46,894 nucleotides of DNA from Thermodesulfobacteriaceae bacterium UBA6232 (lineage in GTDB: Bacteria > Desulfobacterota > Thermodesulfobacteria > Thermodesulfobacteriales > Thermodesulfobacteriaceae): assembly GCA_002441555.1 (NCBI GenBank), contig DJWK01000040.1:1-46894 (forward strand). Reading direction: 5' to 3'. Positions 7,655-16,495 of this stretch are shown here, one piece after another. How positions within the stretch are numbered: position 1 is the stretch's first letter; the number at the start of each line of letters is the position of its first letter. Position numbers and translations under genes: made by a program. The notes beneath the pieces were generated by a model. It ran no database searches and was not told the DNA's origin. It was given only the letters and a program-made list of their open reading frames with translations.

Positions 7655-9394
7655 TCAAGAGAGGGAAGGAAGAAAGTATTTTTTTACCACTGTGTCCCAG
7701 TCAAGTTCTTTAAGATAGGGTTGGATTTTTTCGTAAATATATAGTCTTTCCTTTTGGTTTTTGGGCAACCTTTCAAATATCCTTTCAGCGCACTTTGCTA
7801 TGGCAAGTTCTTCAAGGATTTCCCTTTTTTCAGAGGTAAGTTCTAAAAGAGCAGCCTCTGGGAGATCCTTTCCAATTTCAATGAAATCAATGGCAATATA
7901 AGGTTTAAAATCCTTGTTAAAGATTTTTTCAAGAAAGTAATATACTCCGCAGGAAGTGGAAAGAAGGGAAATTCCCCCTGAGGGTAAAACTTCAATGTGG
8001 GATATACCAAAGGGTTCATAGATGGAAAGGCCAAATTCCGCATCACTGGCAAGCTTTAAATCCCTGGTGGTAATATCCTCTGGAAAATCTATCCCACACT
8101 TTCTTTTGGAAAGGCCATATTGATTGATAAAAATTGCTTTAATATTTTTTGAATTTTGATTGAATTTTTCTATTAATTGATAAATCTCTATTTCGTAACC
8201 TACGAGATCTGGCCAGCCGATGCGGTGATTAAAGGGCCAGCCGTATTCTTTGACCATGTTTTCTACCATCTCAACTGGACGGCCCTGAGGGATTTGTGAG
8301 GCAAGAAGAATATAAATTCCTTTAAGCCCTGCCTTTTCAAAATATTTATCAAGGAACCAAAGAATTTTTATATCTCTCCAGATGCCCTTGCTTTTTACCA
8401 ATCTACAGGTATGTGAAAGAATCACATCAACCCTTTCACATCCCTTAAGGCCCAGACAGGTTTCAAACTTTTTTCTGCTCTTTTCCTTTTCTTCAAAGGT
8501 AACATGGTCAAGGGGAAGACCATTGTAAACCACCTTTACCTTTTCAGGTAGGAGTTCTTTTACAAGAAATTTATATTCCTCAGCCACTAAATCTCCCACT
8601 GCAAAAAGCTTATCAAAAGGATAAGTAAGTTTTACAAGGGCAGTTCTATACCAGTCCATCTGGGAGCCGAAGATATCTTCAAGGGTTTTACCCTGAGCTT
8701 TTCCCTTTTTAAGAAGATTATAAAAGGAAATATCGTGCCCCTGATGATTTTCAACAATCCTTCTTGCAGGAGCCACTTCATGGGCATAAAATATCCTTAT
8801 ATGTTTTTCCTTACCGAAAGAAGGATTTAACTCTAAAGCAAGAAGAGATGGAATTCCCATATATTCATGGCTAAAATGGTAAAATTCTTTGGTTTTTGGA
8901 TAGAGAAGCTTTAAAAATTCATAATAGGGAAGGGAAAGTCTAAAGTATTGTTCATAATCCCAGTCCTTTTCGTAGCGGTCTGAAGGAAGACCAAATTTTT
9001 CCCAGAAAAGGTATTTTTGAAAATCAACAAGTTCTTTTCTCATGTGTGTAACATCCACAAGAAGGACATCCACAGTTGCTGTTCTTTGGGGATTGAGTTC
9101 ACTTATTAAGCGTCTTTTCCCAAAGACTATGTCCAACTGATACTTTTCAAGAAGGGGTCTGAAAAGCTCTCCAAAATGCCCGGTATCGTAATTATCTCTA
9201 CTTGAAAAGTAAACTATTCCATCTTTTCCAAGACGGGTTGAGGGTGACCCTATGTATTCATAAAGGGGGCCATAAAGAAGGGTTTTTTCAAAAAAGGCTT
9301 GATAAGATGGGGCTGTGCAAAGCCCGATAAGAACCTCCCCAATTCCTCCCACTTTATATAAAGCCTCATGGGAAACATGGATGGCAAGTCTCAT
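7655..9394 (-). CDS. Glycogen/starch-synthase-like glycosyltransferase (GT-B fold)
   Basis: The 579-residue protein begins with HVSHEALYKVGGIGEV, matching the KxGG nucleotide-sugar loop of GT5/GT3 synthases. Its C-terminal half has EPFGISHIEVLPSGG, the E-x7-E donor-binding motif. It lacks a signal peptide and is longer than plain GT5 enzymes, with inserts between the two Rossmann domains. ADP- or UDP-glucose-dependent alpha-glucan synthesis is likely but the acceptor is open. Its start lies 3 nt after the stop of the molybdenum hydroxylase large-subunit gene, so it is last in that transcription unit. It converges on the ATP-grasp gene; I see no clear terminator in the 135-nt gap. Confidence 0.75.
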   Translation of the reverse strand: MRLAIHVSHEALYKVGGIGEVLIGLCTAPSYQAFFEKTLLYGPLYEYIGSPSTRLGKDGIVYFSSRDNYDTGHFGELFRPLLEKYQLDIVFGKRRLISELNPQRTATVDVLLVDVTHMRKELVDFQKYLFWEKFGLPSDRYEKDWDYEQYFRLSLPYYEFLKLLYPKTKEFYHFSHEYMGIPSLLALELNPSFGKEKHIRIFYAHEVAPARRIVENHQGHDISFYNLLKKGKAQGKTLEDIFGSQMDWYRTALVKLTYPFDKLFAVGDLVAEEYKFLVKELLPEKVKVVYNGLPLDHVTFEEKEKSRKKFETCLGLKGCERVDVILSHTCRLVKSKGIWRDIKILWFLDKYFEKAGLKGIYILLASQIPQGRPVEMVENMVKEYGWPFNHRIGWPDLVGYEIEIYQLIEKFNQNSKNIKAIFINQYGLSKRKCGIDFPEDITTRDLKLASDAEFGLSIYEPFGISHIEVLPSGGISLLSTSCGVYYFLEKIFNKDFKPYIAIDFIEIGKDLPEAALLELTSEKREILEELAIAKCAERIFERLPKNQKERLYIYEKIQPYLKELDWDTVVKKYFLPSLS

Positions 9395-9397
9395 AAA

Positions 9398-11512
9398 TTA
9401 TCCCTTTCTCGTTAAAAGAGTTTTTACATATTCAGGGGTTAGGGGGAGTCTTGTTATATTAAGGCCATATCCCCAGAAGAGGGCGTTAGCCACAGCAGGA
9501 GCAATGGGCGGGAGCCCAGGCTCACCAACTCCTCCCATAGGTCTCTGGGAATTAAGAATTTCCACTTCCACTTCAGGGGCTTCTTCAAATTTTAGAATTT
9601 CATAAGTATGAAAATTGGTGTTTTTAACTCCTCCTTTTTCAAACCGTACAGCTTCTTTGAGGGCCATGGAAAGCCCCATGCAGATAGCACCCTCCATTTG
9701 GGATTTTATTAAATCAGGATGAACTGTTACAGGACCGTGATCAATTACACAGTAAACTTTGGGAACTTTAATTTTCCCTGTTTTTTCATCAAGTATAACC
9801 TCTGCAACTTCTGCAACATGGGTTCCAAAGGAATAATGATAAGCAAAACCCATAACAGCTCCTTTCCTCGGAGTTTTGCCCCAGGAAGAAATCTCAGCGG
9901 CTCTTTCAACTACCCTTCTTGCAATTGGTTCCCTTTTTAAGAGGTTAAGCCTTAAATCAACGGGGTCAATTTTCATAAGTTTTGCCATTTTATCAAGGAA
10001 GGTTTCAAGAATAAAGGCATTATGAGTGCTCCCCACAGCGCGCCAAAACCAATAAGTTACAGGAAGGTCCACATCCACTCTTTCAACATAAAGATTGGGA
10101 ATGTGATACAACATGTCTTCAAGGCCTTCAACTGAAGCCCTTCCGCCAAGAAGGGGTTGAACGGCAATTTTAAAAGAAAGAGCTGTAAGATTCCCTTTTT
10201 TATCAGCTGAAGCCTTAATAAAAGCGGCATTCATAGGTCTAAAATATCCGGACTTTATATCGTCCTCTCGGGTATAAATAAGTTTCACAGGTTTTCCAGT
10301 TTTTTTGGAAATTTCAAGGGCCTCTTCCACAAATTCCACATTGGCTTTTCTGCCAAAGCCTCCACCTAAATAGGTGGTATAAACCTTTATTTTTTCTTCC
10401 GGAAGACCAGTAATTTTTTCGGCACTCCTAATTACCGAAGTTTGCCACTGAGTAGGAACATAGATATGACATTCCTCTTTTTTTACCCAAACAAGGGTGC
10501 TCATCGGCTCAAGGGTTGCATGATATAGATAGGGAAGAAGATAGGTATTTTCAAGAACTATTTCAGAGTTTTTAAATACCCTTTCGGGATCCCCTGTTTT
10601 TTTGACAACAACTCCTTTTTCCTTAAGTTTATGCAAAAAGAATTTTTCAAAGTCCTCATCATTCCAATTCATAAGGGGGCTTTCACTCCATTTTATTTTG
10701 ATTTTGTCTCTTGCCTTTTCGCAAGCCCAAAAGGAATCCCCACATATGGCAACCCCTGTTGAAATAGGAAAGACATCATAAACACCCGGCACTTTCAAGG
10801 CATCACTTTTGTCCACTTTAAGGGGTTTTCCTCCAAAATAGGGAGGTCTTTCCACCACAGCATATAGCATTCCCTTTATCTTGGCATCAATTCCAAAAAG
10901 GGCCTTTCCGTTAATTTTTTCTTCCGTATCAAGTCGTGGTAATGACCTACCAATATAGATGAATTCTTCGGGTTTTTTTAGAGGGGGTTCCTTGGGAAGA
11001 GGGATGTTTTTTGCCTCTTCAAGAAATTCTGCATAGGGGTGTTTTTTTCCGGTTTTTTTCTCTATGATAAAACCACCTTTGGCGAGAAGATCTTTCTTAG
11101 GGATACCCAGCTTTTTACTTGCGGCAAAAAGGAGCATTTCCCTCATGGAAGCCCCAGCCTTTCTTAAAACAAAATACATATTCCTCACACTGGTGCTTCC
11201 TCCAGTTAATTGTTCTTTCATTTTGGGATCAATATATAGCTTTCCAGCAGGAGAGGCCTTTGCTCTAACTCTTTCCCAGGGAAAATCAAGTTCATCTGCA
11301 ACAATCATGGAAAGCCCTGTATAAACTCCCTGCCCCATCTCGGATTTATTAATGAGCACAGTAAGATAATTATCTTTGGAAAGTTCAATCCAGAGATTCG
11401 GATTGATTTGTGAGGGAACTTCTTCAGCCCTAAATATTTTATAGCCCTCTGGAGTAATAGCTACAGCCAAAGTTAAGGCACTAATTTTTAAAAATTCCCT
11501 TCTGGTTATCAT
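9398..11512 (-). CDS. Molybdenum hydroxylase large subunit (isoquinoline 1-oxidoreductase IorB / aldehyde oxidase type)
   Basis: The 704-residue protein starts with a twin-arginine signal, ITRREFLKISALTLAVA, marking Tat export with bound cofactor. It follows the xanthine-dehydrogenase-family pattern: EMGQGVYTGLSMIVADEL, TGGSTSVRNMY, LPRLDTEEKINGKALFGID, TYLGGGFGRKANVEFVEEA, and near the C-terminus MGGVGEPGLPPIAPAVANAL, which carries the catalytic Glu region (VGEPG). In IorB-type enzymes Mo-pterin cytosine dinucleotide hydroxylates N-heterocycles or oxidises aldehydes in the periplasm. The start overlaps the stop of the Fe-S subunit gene (ATGA). No cytochrome subunit or XdhC/CoxI maturation gene is seen nearby. 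Substrate unknown. Confidence 0.88.
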   Translation of the reverse strand: MITRREFLKISALTLAVAITPEGYKIFRAEEVPSQINPNLWIELSKDNYLTVLINKSEMGQGVYTGLSMIVADELDFPWERVRAKASPAGKLYIDPKMKEQLTGGSTSVRNMYFVLRKAGASMREMLLFAASKKLGIPKKDLLAKGGFIIEKKTGKKHPYAEFLEEAKNIPLPKEPPLKKPEEFIYIGRSLPRLDTEEKINGKALFGIDAKIKGMLYAVVERPPYFGGKPLKVDKSDALKVPGVYDVFPISTGVAICGDSFWACEKARDKIKIKWSESPLMNWNDEDFEKFFLHKLKEKGVVVKKTGDPERVFKNSEIVLENTYLLPYLYHATLEPMSTLVWVKKEECHIYVPTQWQTSVIRSAEKITGLPEEKIKVYTTYLGGGFGRKANVEFVEEALEISKKTGKPVKLIYTREDDIKSGYFRPMNAAFIKASADKKGNLTALSFKIAVQPLLGGRASVEGLEDMLYHIPNLYVERVDVDLPVTYWFWRAVGSTHNAFILETFLDKMAKLMKIDPVDLRLNLLKREPIARRVVERAAEISSWGKTPRKGAVMGFAYHYSFGTHVAEVAEVILDEKTGKIKVPKVYCVIDHGPVTVHPDLIKSQMEGAICMGLSMALKEAVRFEKGGVKNTNFHTYEILKFEEAPEVEVEILNSQRPMGGVGEPGLPPIAPAVANALFWGYGLNITRLPLTPEYVKTLLTRKG

Positions 11513-11973
11513 TTTTTACCTCCTGCTTTAAGTTCCTTTACAACTTCTTTTACGGCCTTTTTAATTCTTACATAGGTCCCGCAGCGACATAAATGACCAT
11601 TAAGTTTTTCTGTTAGTTCCTTTTCCGAGGGAGAAGGATTTTCAAGAAGTAAGGCATAAATTTCAAGAATCTGTCCTGGCTGACAATATCCACATTGAGA
11701 CACCTGATATTTTATCCAGGCCCTTTTTAAAGGATGATGAGAGGGGATGCCCTCAATGGTAAGAATTTCCTTTTTATTAGCTTCTTTTATGGATAGGGTG
11801 CAGGCCCTGACAGCTTTATGATTAAGAAGAACCGTACAGGCTCCACAGACACCTATTCCGCAGCCAAATTTAACAGAGGTAAAACCGAGTCTTTCCCTTA
11901 AAACCCAGAGAAGGGGCTCGTCTTCAAAGGCAGAAACTTTATACCATTTTCCGTTTACCTTAATTTCAAACAT
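11509..11973 (-). CDS. (2Fe-2S) small subunit of molybdenum hydroxylase (IorA type)
   Basis: The 154-residue protein carries both [2Fe-2S] cluster motifs of the family: the plant-ferredoxin type FGCGIGVCGACTVLLN and the helical type SQCGYCQPGQ with HLCRCGTY. It passes electrons from the Mo site of the large subunit. I chose the ATG at 11973 because AAGGAGG lies 6 nt upstream of it; an ATG at 12012 would add 13 residues but lacks a ribosome site. It has no Tat signal and is probably co-exported with the large subunit. Confidence 0.9.
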   Translation of the reverse strand: MFEIKVNGKWYKVSAFEDEPLLWVLRERLGFTSVKFGCGIGVCGACTVLLNHKAVRACTLSIKEANKKEILTIEGIPSHHPLKRAWIKYQVSQCGYCQPGQILEIYALLLENPSPSEKELTEKLNGHLCRCGTYVRIKKAVKEVVKELKAGGKK

Positions 11974-12103
11974 CCCTTTCCTCCTTGGCAAAAATTGAAC
12001 GTTTTTTTCCATTTATTATGATTATTATAAAGGATATTAATTTTTCTATCAAGCAAATTAAACTTTTATTTAACTCAAAAATTTCGCAAGCCTTAAGCTA
12101 ATA

Positions 12104-12133
12104 AAAAAAGGAGCCCCTAAAAGGGGCTCCTTT
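12104..12133 (-). terminator. Terminator of the cydAB operon
   Basis: AAAGGAGCCCC (12107-12117) pairs with GGGGCTCCTTT (12123-12133) around a 5-nt loop. On the minus strand the hairpin is followed by a run of T, so it terminates transcription coming from cydB. Confidence 0.85.
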
Positions 12134-12167
12134 AAGAGAAAATTATGTGAAGCGACAAGGAGGGGGC

Positions 12168-13193
12168 TTAGTAGGCAATATCCTTTTCAGTTATTTTGTA
12201 GGAGAAGGTTTTATAAGCCCAGAAGGTATAAGCAAGAACAATAGGCACAAAGATCACAGCTACAGTTGTCATAATTTTAAGGGTGAGGGGGCTTGAAGAG
12301 CTGTTAAAGATGGTAAGGCTGTAAGCTGGATCAATGGATGAAGGAAGGATGTTTGGGAAAAGACCAGCAACTCCCCAGGCTGTAAAGAATACAATGGTTA
12401 AAGCAGAAGCTGCCCAGGCCTTAAAGTAACTTTCTTTATTGAGAAAAACAGGAACTGTAAGATAGCAAATCGCTGCCAATAAAGGAAAAACTGCAAGAAT
12501 TGGGGCTTTTTTATAGTTTTCCCAGAGATTTGTGGTAACAAAGGAGGCTGCCCAAAAGATAATAACCAGTAAAAGGGTTATGACCCAGGTTTTTTTAGCA
12601 AGAGAGGCTGCTCTTTCAGATAAGGGAGAAGAAGCTTTAAAGGCTACCCAGAGGGCGCCATGGGTTGCAAAGCAGAATACAAAGAGGAGTCCACCAAGTA
12701 GTCCAAAGGGATTTAAAAGACCAAGGAGATTGGTTTGAAGTAGGCCCTTTTCATTAATGGGAACCCCTTTGAAAATATTGGCAAAGGCTACTCCGAGAAG
12801 AAGGGCAGGAAGTAAGCTTCCGAGGAAAAAGAGGAAATCCCAGAAGGCTCTCCAGCTTGGGCTTTCGTGTTTATTTCTGTATTCCACTGCTACACCACGA
12901 ATTATTAAGGAGAAAAGAAGGAGAAGAAGAGGAGTATAAAGGGCGCTAAACATTACGGCATAGGCTGTGGGAAAAGCTGCAAAGGTTGCTCCTCCTGCAG
13001 TGATAAGCCAGACCTCATTTCCATCCCAGAAAGGCCCAACTGCCTGATAAATAACCCTTCTTTCTTTTTCGTCTTTTCCAAGAAAATAAAGAAGGGATCC
13101 AGCCCCGAGGTCAAAACCATCAAGGGCAAAATAAACTGCCCAGAGAACTCCCCATAAAACAAACCAGATTATTTGAAAGATATTCATCTCCAT
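12168..13193 (-). CDS. cydB: Cytochrome bd quinol oxidase subunit II
   Basis: The 341-residue polytopic protein has the CydB signature at the N-terminus, WGVLWAVYFALDGFDLGAG, and GPFWDGNEVWLITAGGATFAAFP. About eight to nine membrane spans follow. With CydA it forms the bd oxidase that reduces O2 to water at low oxygen without pumping protons. AAGGAGGTG precedes the ATG at 13193. It follows cydA by 14 nt and ends before a terminator. I see no CydX-like small gene after it. Confidence 0.96.
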   Translation of the reverse strand: MEMNIFQIIWFVLWGVLWAVYFALDGFDLGAGSLLYFLGKDEKERRVIYQAVGPFWDGNEVWLITAGGATFAAFPTAYAVMFSALYTPLLLLLFSLIIRGVAVEYRNKHESPSWRAFWDFLFFLGSLLPALLLGVAFANIFKGVPINEKGLLQTNLLGLLNPFGLLGGLLFVFCFATHGALWVAFKASSPLSERAASLAKKTWVITLLLVIIFWAASFVTTNLWENYKKAPILAVFPLLAAICYLTVPVFLNKESYFKAWAASALTIVFFTAWGVAGLFPNILPSSIDPAYSLTIFNSSSSPLTLKIMTTVAVIFVPIVLAYTFWAYKTFSYKITEKDIAY

Positions 13194-13207
13194 GGTCTCA
13201 CCTCCTT

Positions 13208-14548
13208 TTAAAGGGTTTCTGTTGCAGGTTTTACACTTATGTTTTCAGCTGGTTCAGGCCCTTTTTTCGCATGATGGGCAATAAGCCAGAAACAAATAAC
13301 TCCAAGAATTCCGTAAACGATAATAAAAGCTGGAAGACTCAAACCAACCTGCACTGAGGAAAGGGGAGATACGGCATCCTTTGTCTTCATAAGTCCATAA
13401 ACAATCCAGGGCTGTCTTCCCACTTCTGCAACCATCCAGCCAGCCTGAGCTGCAATATAGGGAAGGGGTATATTCCAGATAAGGACCTTTAAAAGCCTTG
13501 GGCTTGTTTCAGGCTGATTTCTTTTCAAAAAGGCAAGGATGGAAAGAAGTCCGAAGAGGAATCCAAGGGCAACCATAATGCGGAAGCTGAAGAAGGTTAA
13601 AGCAACAGGGGGTCTTTCCTCTTTTGGCCATTCTTTAAGCCCTTTCACCTCAGCCTCTGGGTCATGAAAGGCAAGAAGACTTAAGACCTTGGGAACTTTG
13701 ATTATTTCCAAAGAATTCCTTTCATTTTCTTCATCAGGGATAGCAAAAAGGGTCCAGCTTGCACCTTTTTCTGTTTCCCAGTGAGCTTCCATAGCAGCAA
13801 GCTTGGTTGGCTGTTTTTCAGCAACCTCTGCTCCATGGATGTGTCCCTCTACGATAAGATAGAGGCTAAAAATCATGGTCCAGATAGCAGCCACTTTAAA
13901 GCTCTTTTTAAAAAGGGAGGTTTCATTTTTTCTTAAAAGGTGCCAGGCTGAGACTCCAAGGACAAAAAATCCGGAAAGAATATAGGCTGCTGGAACAGTG
14001 TGTAAAAACTCCCACCAGGCAAAGGAATTGGTAAGAACAGCGGTGAAGCTTTCAAGTTCAGCTCTTCCATTTCTAATAACATAGCCTACAGGATGTTGCA
14101 TCCAGCCATTGGCAAGAAGAATCCAGAGGGCTGAAATATTTGAGGCAATAGCTGTAAGCCAGATAGCGAGGGTATTAATTTTGGGATTGATTCTTCCCCA
14201 GCCAAACCACCATACTGCAATAAAGGTTGATTCAAGGAAAAAGGCAAGGGTTGCTTCAATGGCAAGAAGGGAACCAAAGACATCCCCTACATACTGGGAA
14301 TAAAAGCGCCAGTTGGTTCCAAACTGAAACTCAAGGGTAATCCCCGTAACCACTCCCAAGCCAAAATTGATGAGAAAAAGCTTTCCCCAAAAGCGAGCTG
14401 CCCTTTTGTAGTCCTCATCCCCAGTCTTTAGCCAGAGGGTTTGATAAATGGCTGTGAGAAAGGAAAGCCCAAGGGTTAGGGGGACAAAAAGAAAGTGAAA
14501 CATAGCTGCTGCTGCAAACTGCAACCTTGAAGCTAATAAGACATCCAT
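13208..14548 (-). CDS. cydA: Cytochrome bd quinol oxidase subunit I
   Basis: The 446-residue protein holds MFHFLFVPLTLG with the first haem-ligand His (H18), WWEFLHTVPAAYILSGF with the second, the quinol-site GHIHGAE region, and the hallmark GRQPWIVYGLMKT near the C-terminus. It is shorter than the E. coli protein of about 522 residues, as expected for the short-Q-loop type. A strong AAGGAGGTG ribosome site and a promoter with perfect TTGACA lie upstream. In a presumed anaerobe this oxidase would scavenge oxygen. Confidence 0.97.
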   Translation of the reverse strand: MDVLLASRLQFAAAAMFHFLFVPLTLGLSFLTAIYQTLWLKTGDEDYKRAARFWGKLFLINFGLGVVTGITLEFQFGTNWRFYSQYVGDVFGSLLAIEATLAFFLESTFIAVWWFGWGRINPKINTLAIWLTAIASNISALWILLANGWMQHPVGYVIRNGRAELESFTAVLTNSFAWWEFLHTVPAAYILSGFFVLGVSAWHLLRKNETSLFKKSFKVAAIWTMIFSLYLIVEGHIHGAEVAEKQPTKLAAMEAHWETEKGASWTLFAIPDEENERNSLEIIKVPKVLSLLAFHDPEAEVKGLKEWPKEERPPVALTFFSFRIMVALGFLFGLLSILAFLKRNQPETSPRLLKVLIWNIPLPYIAAQAGWMVAEVGRQPWIVYGLMKTKDAVSPLSSVQVGLSLPAFIIVYGILGVICFWLIAHHAKKGPEPAENISVKPATETL

Positions 14549-14592
14549 GGCTTACACCTCCTTTTGTAATTTTAGTTAGTTTACTTAGCTTA

Positions 14593-14620
14593 TTTTTATC
14601 AGATTCTTAAAATATGTCAA
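14593..14620 (-). promoter_or_regulatory. cydAB promoter
   Basis: On the minus strand TTGACA (14620-14615) is followed after 16 nt by TAAAAA (14598-14593), about 45 nt before the cydA start. The -35 is perfect and the -10 is fair. Confidence 0.6.
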
Positions 14621-14743
14621 GAGTCATTTTTACAGATAGATAAAGGCTTTGAACAGAAGAGCTTATAAAGAGGTATGATCAGGCCTTTTAAAGAAAAGAA
14701 ACTTTAAAGGCACTTAAGGGTTATCTCTTGGTATTGAGAGCCC

Positions 14744-16447
14744 TCAATTAGCTTTAAAAATTTCTGGAAATTTAGGACAGACAATATTTCTCTTCCAATG
14801 CTTAAAAATAGGGGAGTTTTCTTTATGGCAATTTAAGCAAAATCCCACCCTTAAAATTCTTATAATTTCTTCTTGGTTAAACCCCCTCATGCCCTTTCTA
14901 TTGAATTTAATAAGGGTTTCCCCTTGTAGATTTACTATTTGAGAGAGTCTTACCTTTTTATTTTTGGTCTGGGGTTTTTCTAAGGCCTCAAAAAGAATTT
15001 TTCCATCCTTTAAGGAGATTTTTCCATAGCCAAGGCCAAGGGCTTTTGGATTTTGATGACAACTTTCACAAGTTCTTCCCTTTTTCTGGGTAGAATGGGG
15101 CTCCATTTGAGCCCAGGTTATACTCTCAAAATATCTTTTGACCTTACCCTTCTCATCAAGAAGGGTTACAAAGTCCTGTCAGCCAGGGGTTATAGGAACA
15201 ATTTTATTATTTTTTACTGCAAGGGGTGGATCCTCAAGGGTCCGATAAGATTCATGTTCTTCCCAGAGCCCCTTTGTTTCTTTGGCTTTAATTTTATCAA
15301 GGTGGGTATCCCTTGGGTCATACCTTACATGACATCCCATGCACTGGGGCATATACTTGGCATGGCAGGCTGAACAGGAAAGCCGTTCATGCATCTTTTC
15401 CTGACAAACAGGAGAAGGCCTTTTCACTGGCAAAAGTTTTTCATCCACCTTTCTTTTCTGAAAAACCCCTTTCTCGGTTTTTATTAGTTGTGAAAGAGCC
15501 CTTCCCTTCTTTGTTTTAAATTCCCAGAGATGGCAGGTCTCACAGCTAACCTCTAAGGCCTCTTCAATATTTTTATAGAAGGTGCCGTCTCCCATTATTT
15601 CCTCTCTTGTATGACAATCAATACAATGAAGGCCTGCCTTAAAGTGAACATCAGGTTCTATTTCTACAAGTTCCCTTCCATCAATCCAGAGTTTATCATA
15701 GATTCCGCCCTGATCGGTTTCATAAAGACCCTGATAAGTAAAACCAATTCTTCCGCTTCGGTTGTGGCACTTAACACATTTATTTAAATGTATCTTTTTG
15801 GTAAGTCCTGGATGAATTTTCTTTTTCTTGAGGTCTTCCTTTTTGCCCTCAAGGTGACAGGCAGAACAGCCTCCCCCTTTTTCTGCTAATAATCCCTCAA
15901 ATTTTTCCTTTTGAAGATAAAGATGGCAGGATCCACAGAGCTTTCTAAAATAATCAAGAGCCATACTTCCTTTTAAAGGAGAGCCCTCTTTATAGAGATC
16001 TAAAACCTTTATCTCTGGAAAATTCTCAAGTATTTTTCTTTCATCAAAGACCAAAAGAAGCCTTGCAATAATTCCGTGATTAGTTGCCATAAGGGAATTT
16101 CTAACCTTTTTGACATCCCCTGGATGACAATTAGCTTGCCCGCAAGTTTTTTCAATAACCCTTAAATCTGAGGGATTTTTCACTATTCCTTGATGAGCCG
16201 TTTCTTTTGTGGGAGAAAGGGGATTCCCTAAGTGACAACTGGAACAGCCTAAAACCTCTCTTGCATGGGCCTTTTCTGGGATTTTTTCTTCATGACAGAG
16301 AAGACAGAGCTCAGGCTGTCCAGTGGTAAGAACTGGAATTTCATTTTTTTTAGGCTTAAATTTGGAATGAGAACTAAACATTTGAAATAAAAAGTAGGAG
16401 ATTAAGAGGCCTGAAAGAAAAAAGAAAAGGACTTTTTTGTGCGGCAT
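14744..16447 (-). CDS. Selenocysteine-containing 12-haem cytochrome c (in-frame UGA)
   Basis: This is one 568-codon frame (567 residues plus stop) interrupted only by TGA at 15179-15181, codon 423. A signal anchor (about 5-24) is followed by haem-binding motifs near residues 48, 68, 102 (CGQANCH, a CxxxCH variant), 171, 194, 224, 275, 302, 358 and 369. Two more lie beyond the UGA: CESCH at 460 and CLNCH at 537. The UGA context reads PITPG-Sec-QDFVTLL. A SECIS-like hairpin starts 12 nt after the UGA, and tRNA-Sec lies at 4338. Reading it as two genes would leave the downstream piece with no signal peptide and no ribosome site, so export for haem attachment would fail. A Sec-containing multihaem cytochrome (ExtKL of Geobacter) has, as I recall, been described; this one has more haems. 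It is likely periplasmic and membrane-anchored. Partner unknown. A nonsense mutation is the alternative. Confidence 0.82.
15146..15166 (-). promoter_or_regulatory. Bacterial SECIS element
   Basis: In the mRNA, counting U of the UGA as 1, nt 16-23 (ACCCUUCU) pair perfectly with nt 29-36 (AGAAGGGU) around the loop UGAUG (24-28). The stem length (8 bp), the distance from UGA to loop, and a G at loop position two fit the bacterial SECIS model, in which SelB recognises a G/U in the apical loop. Nucleotides 4-15 between UGA and stem are unpaired. Confidence 0.75.
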
Positions 16448-16495
16448 CTTAGCTAAATTATAGCTTAAAAAGACAAATCTTCGAGGTTTAGAGTT

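Noticed and set aside
14744..15106. Independent 120-residue dihaem cytochrome gene starting at an internal ATG
   Set aside because: It is in the same frame as the upstream cytochrome with no stop but the UGA, has no signal peptide or Shine-Dalgarno, and the codons between UGA and this ATG read as normal protein.
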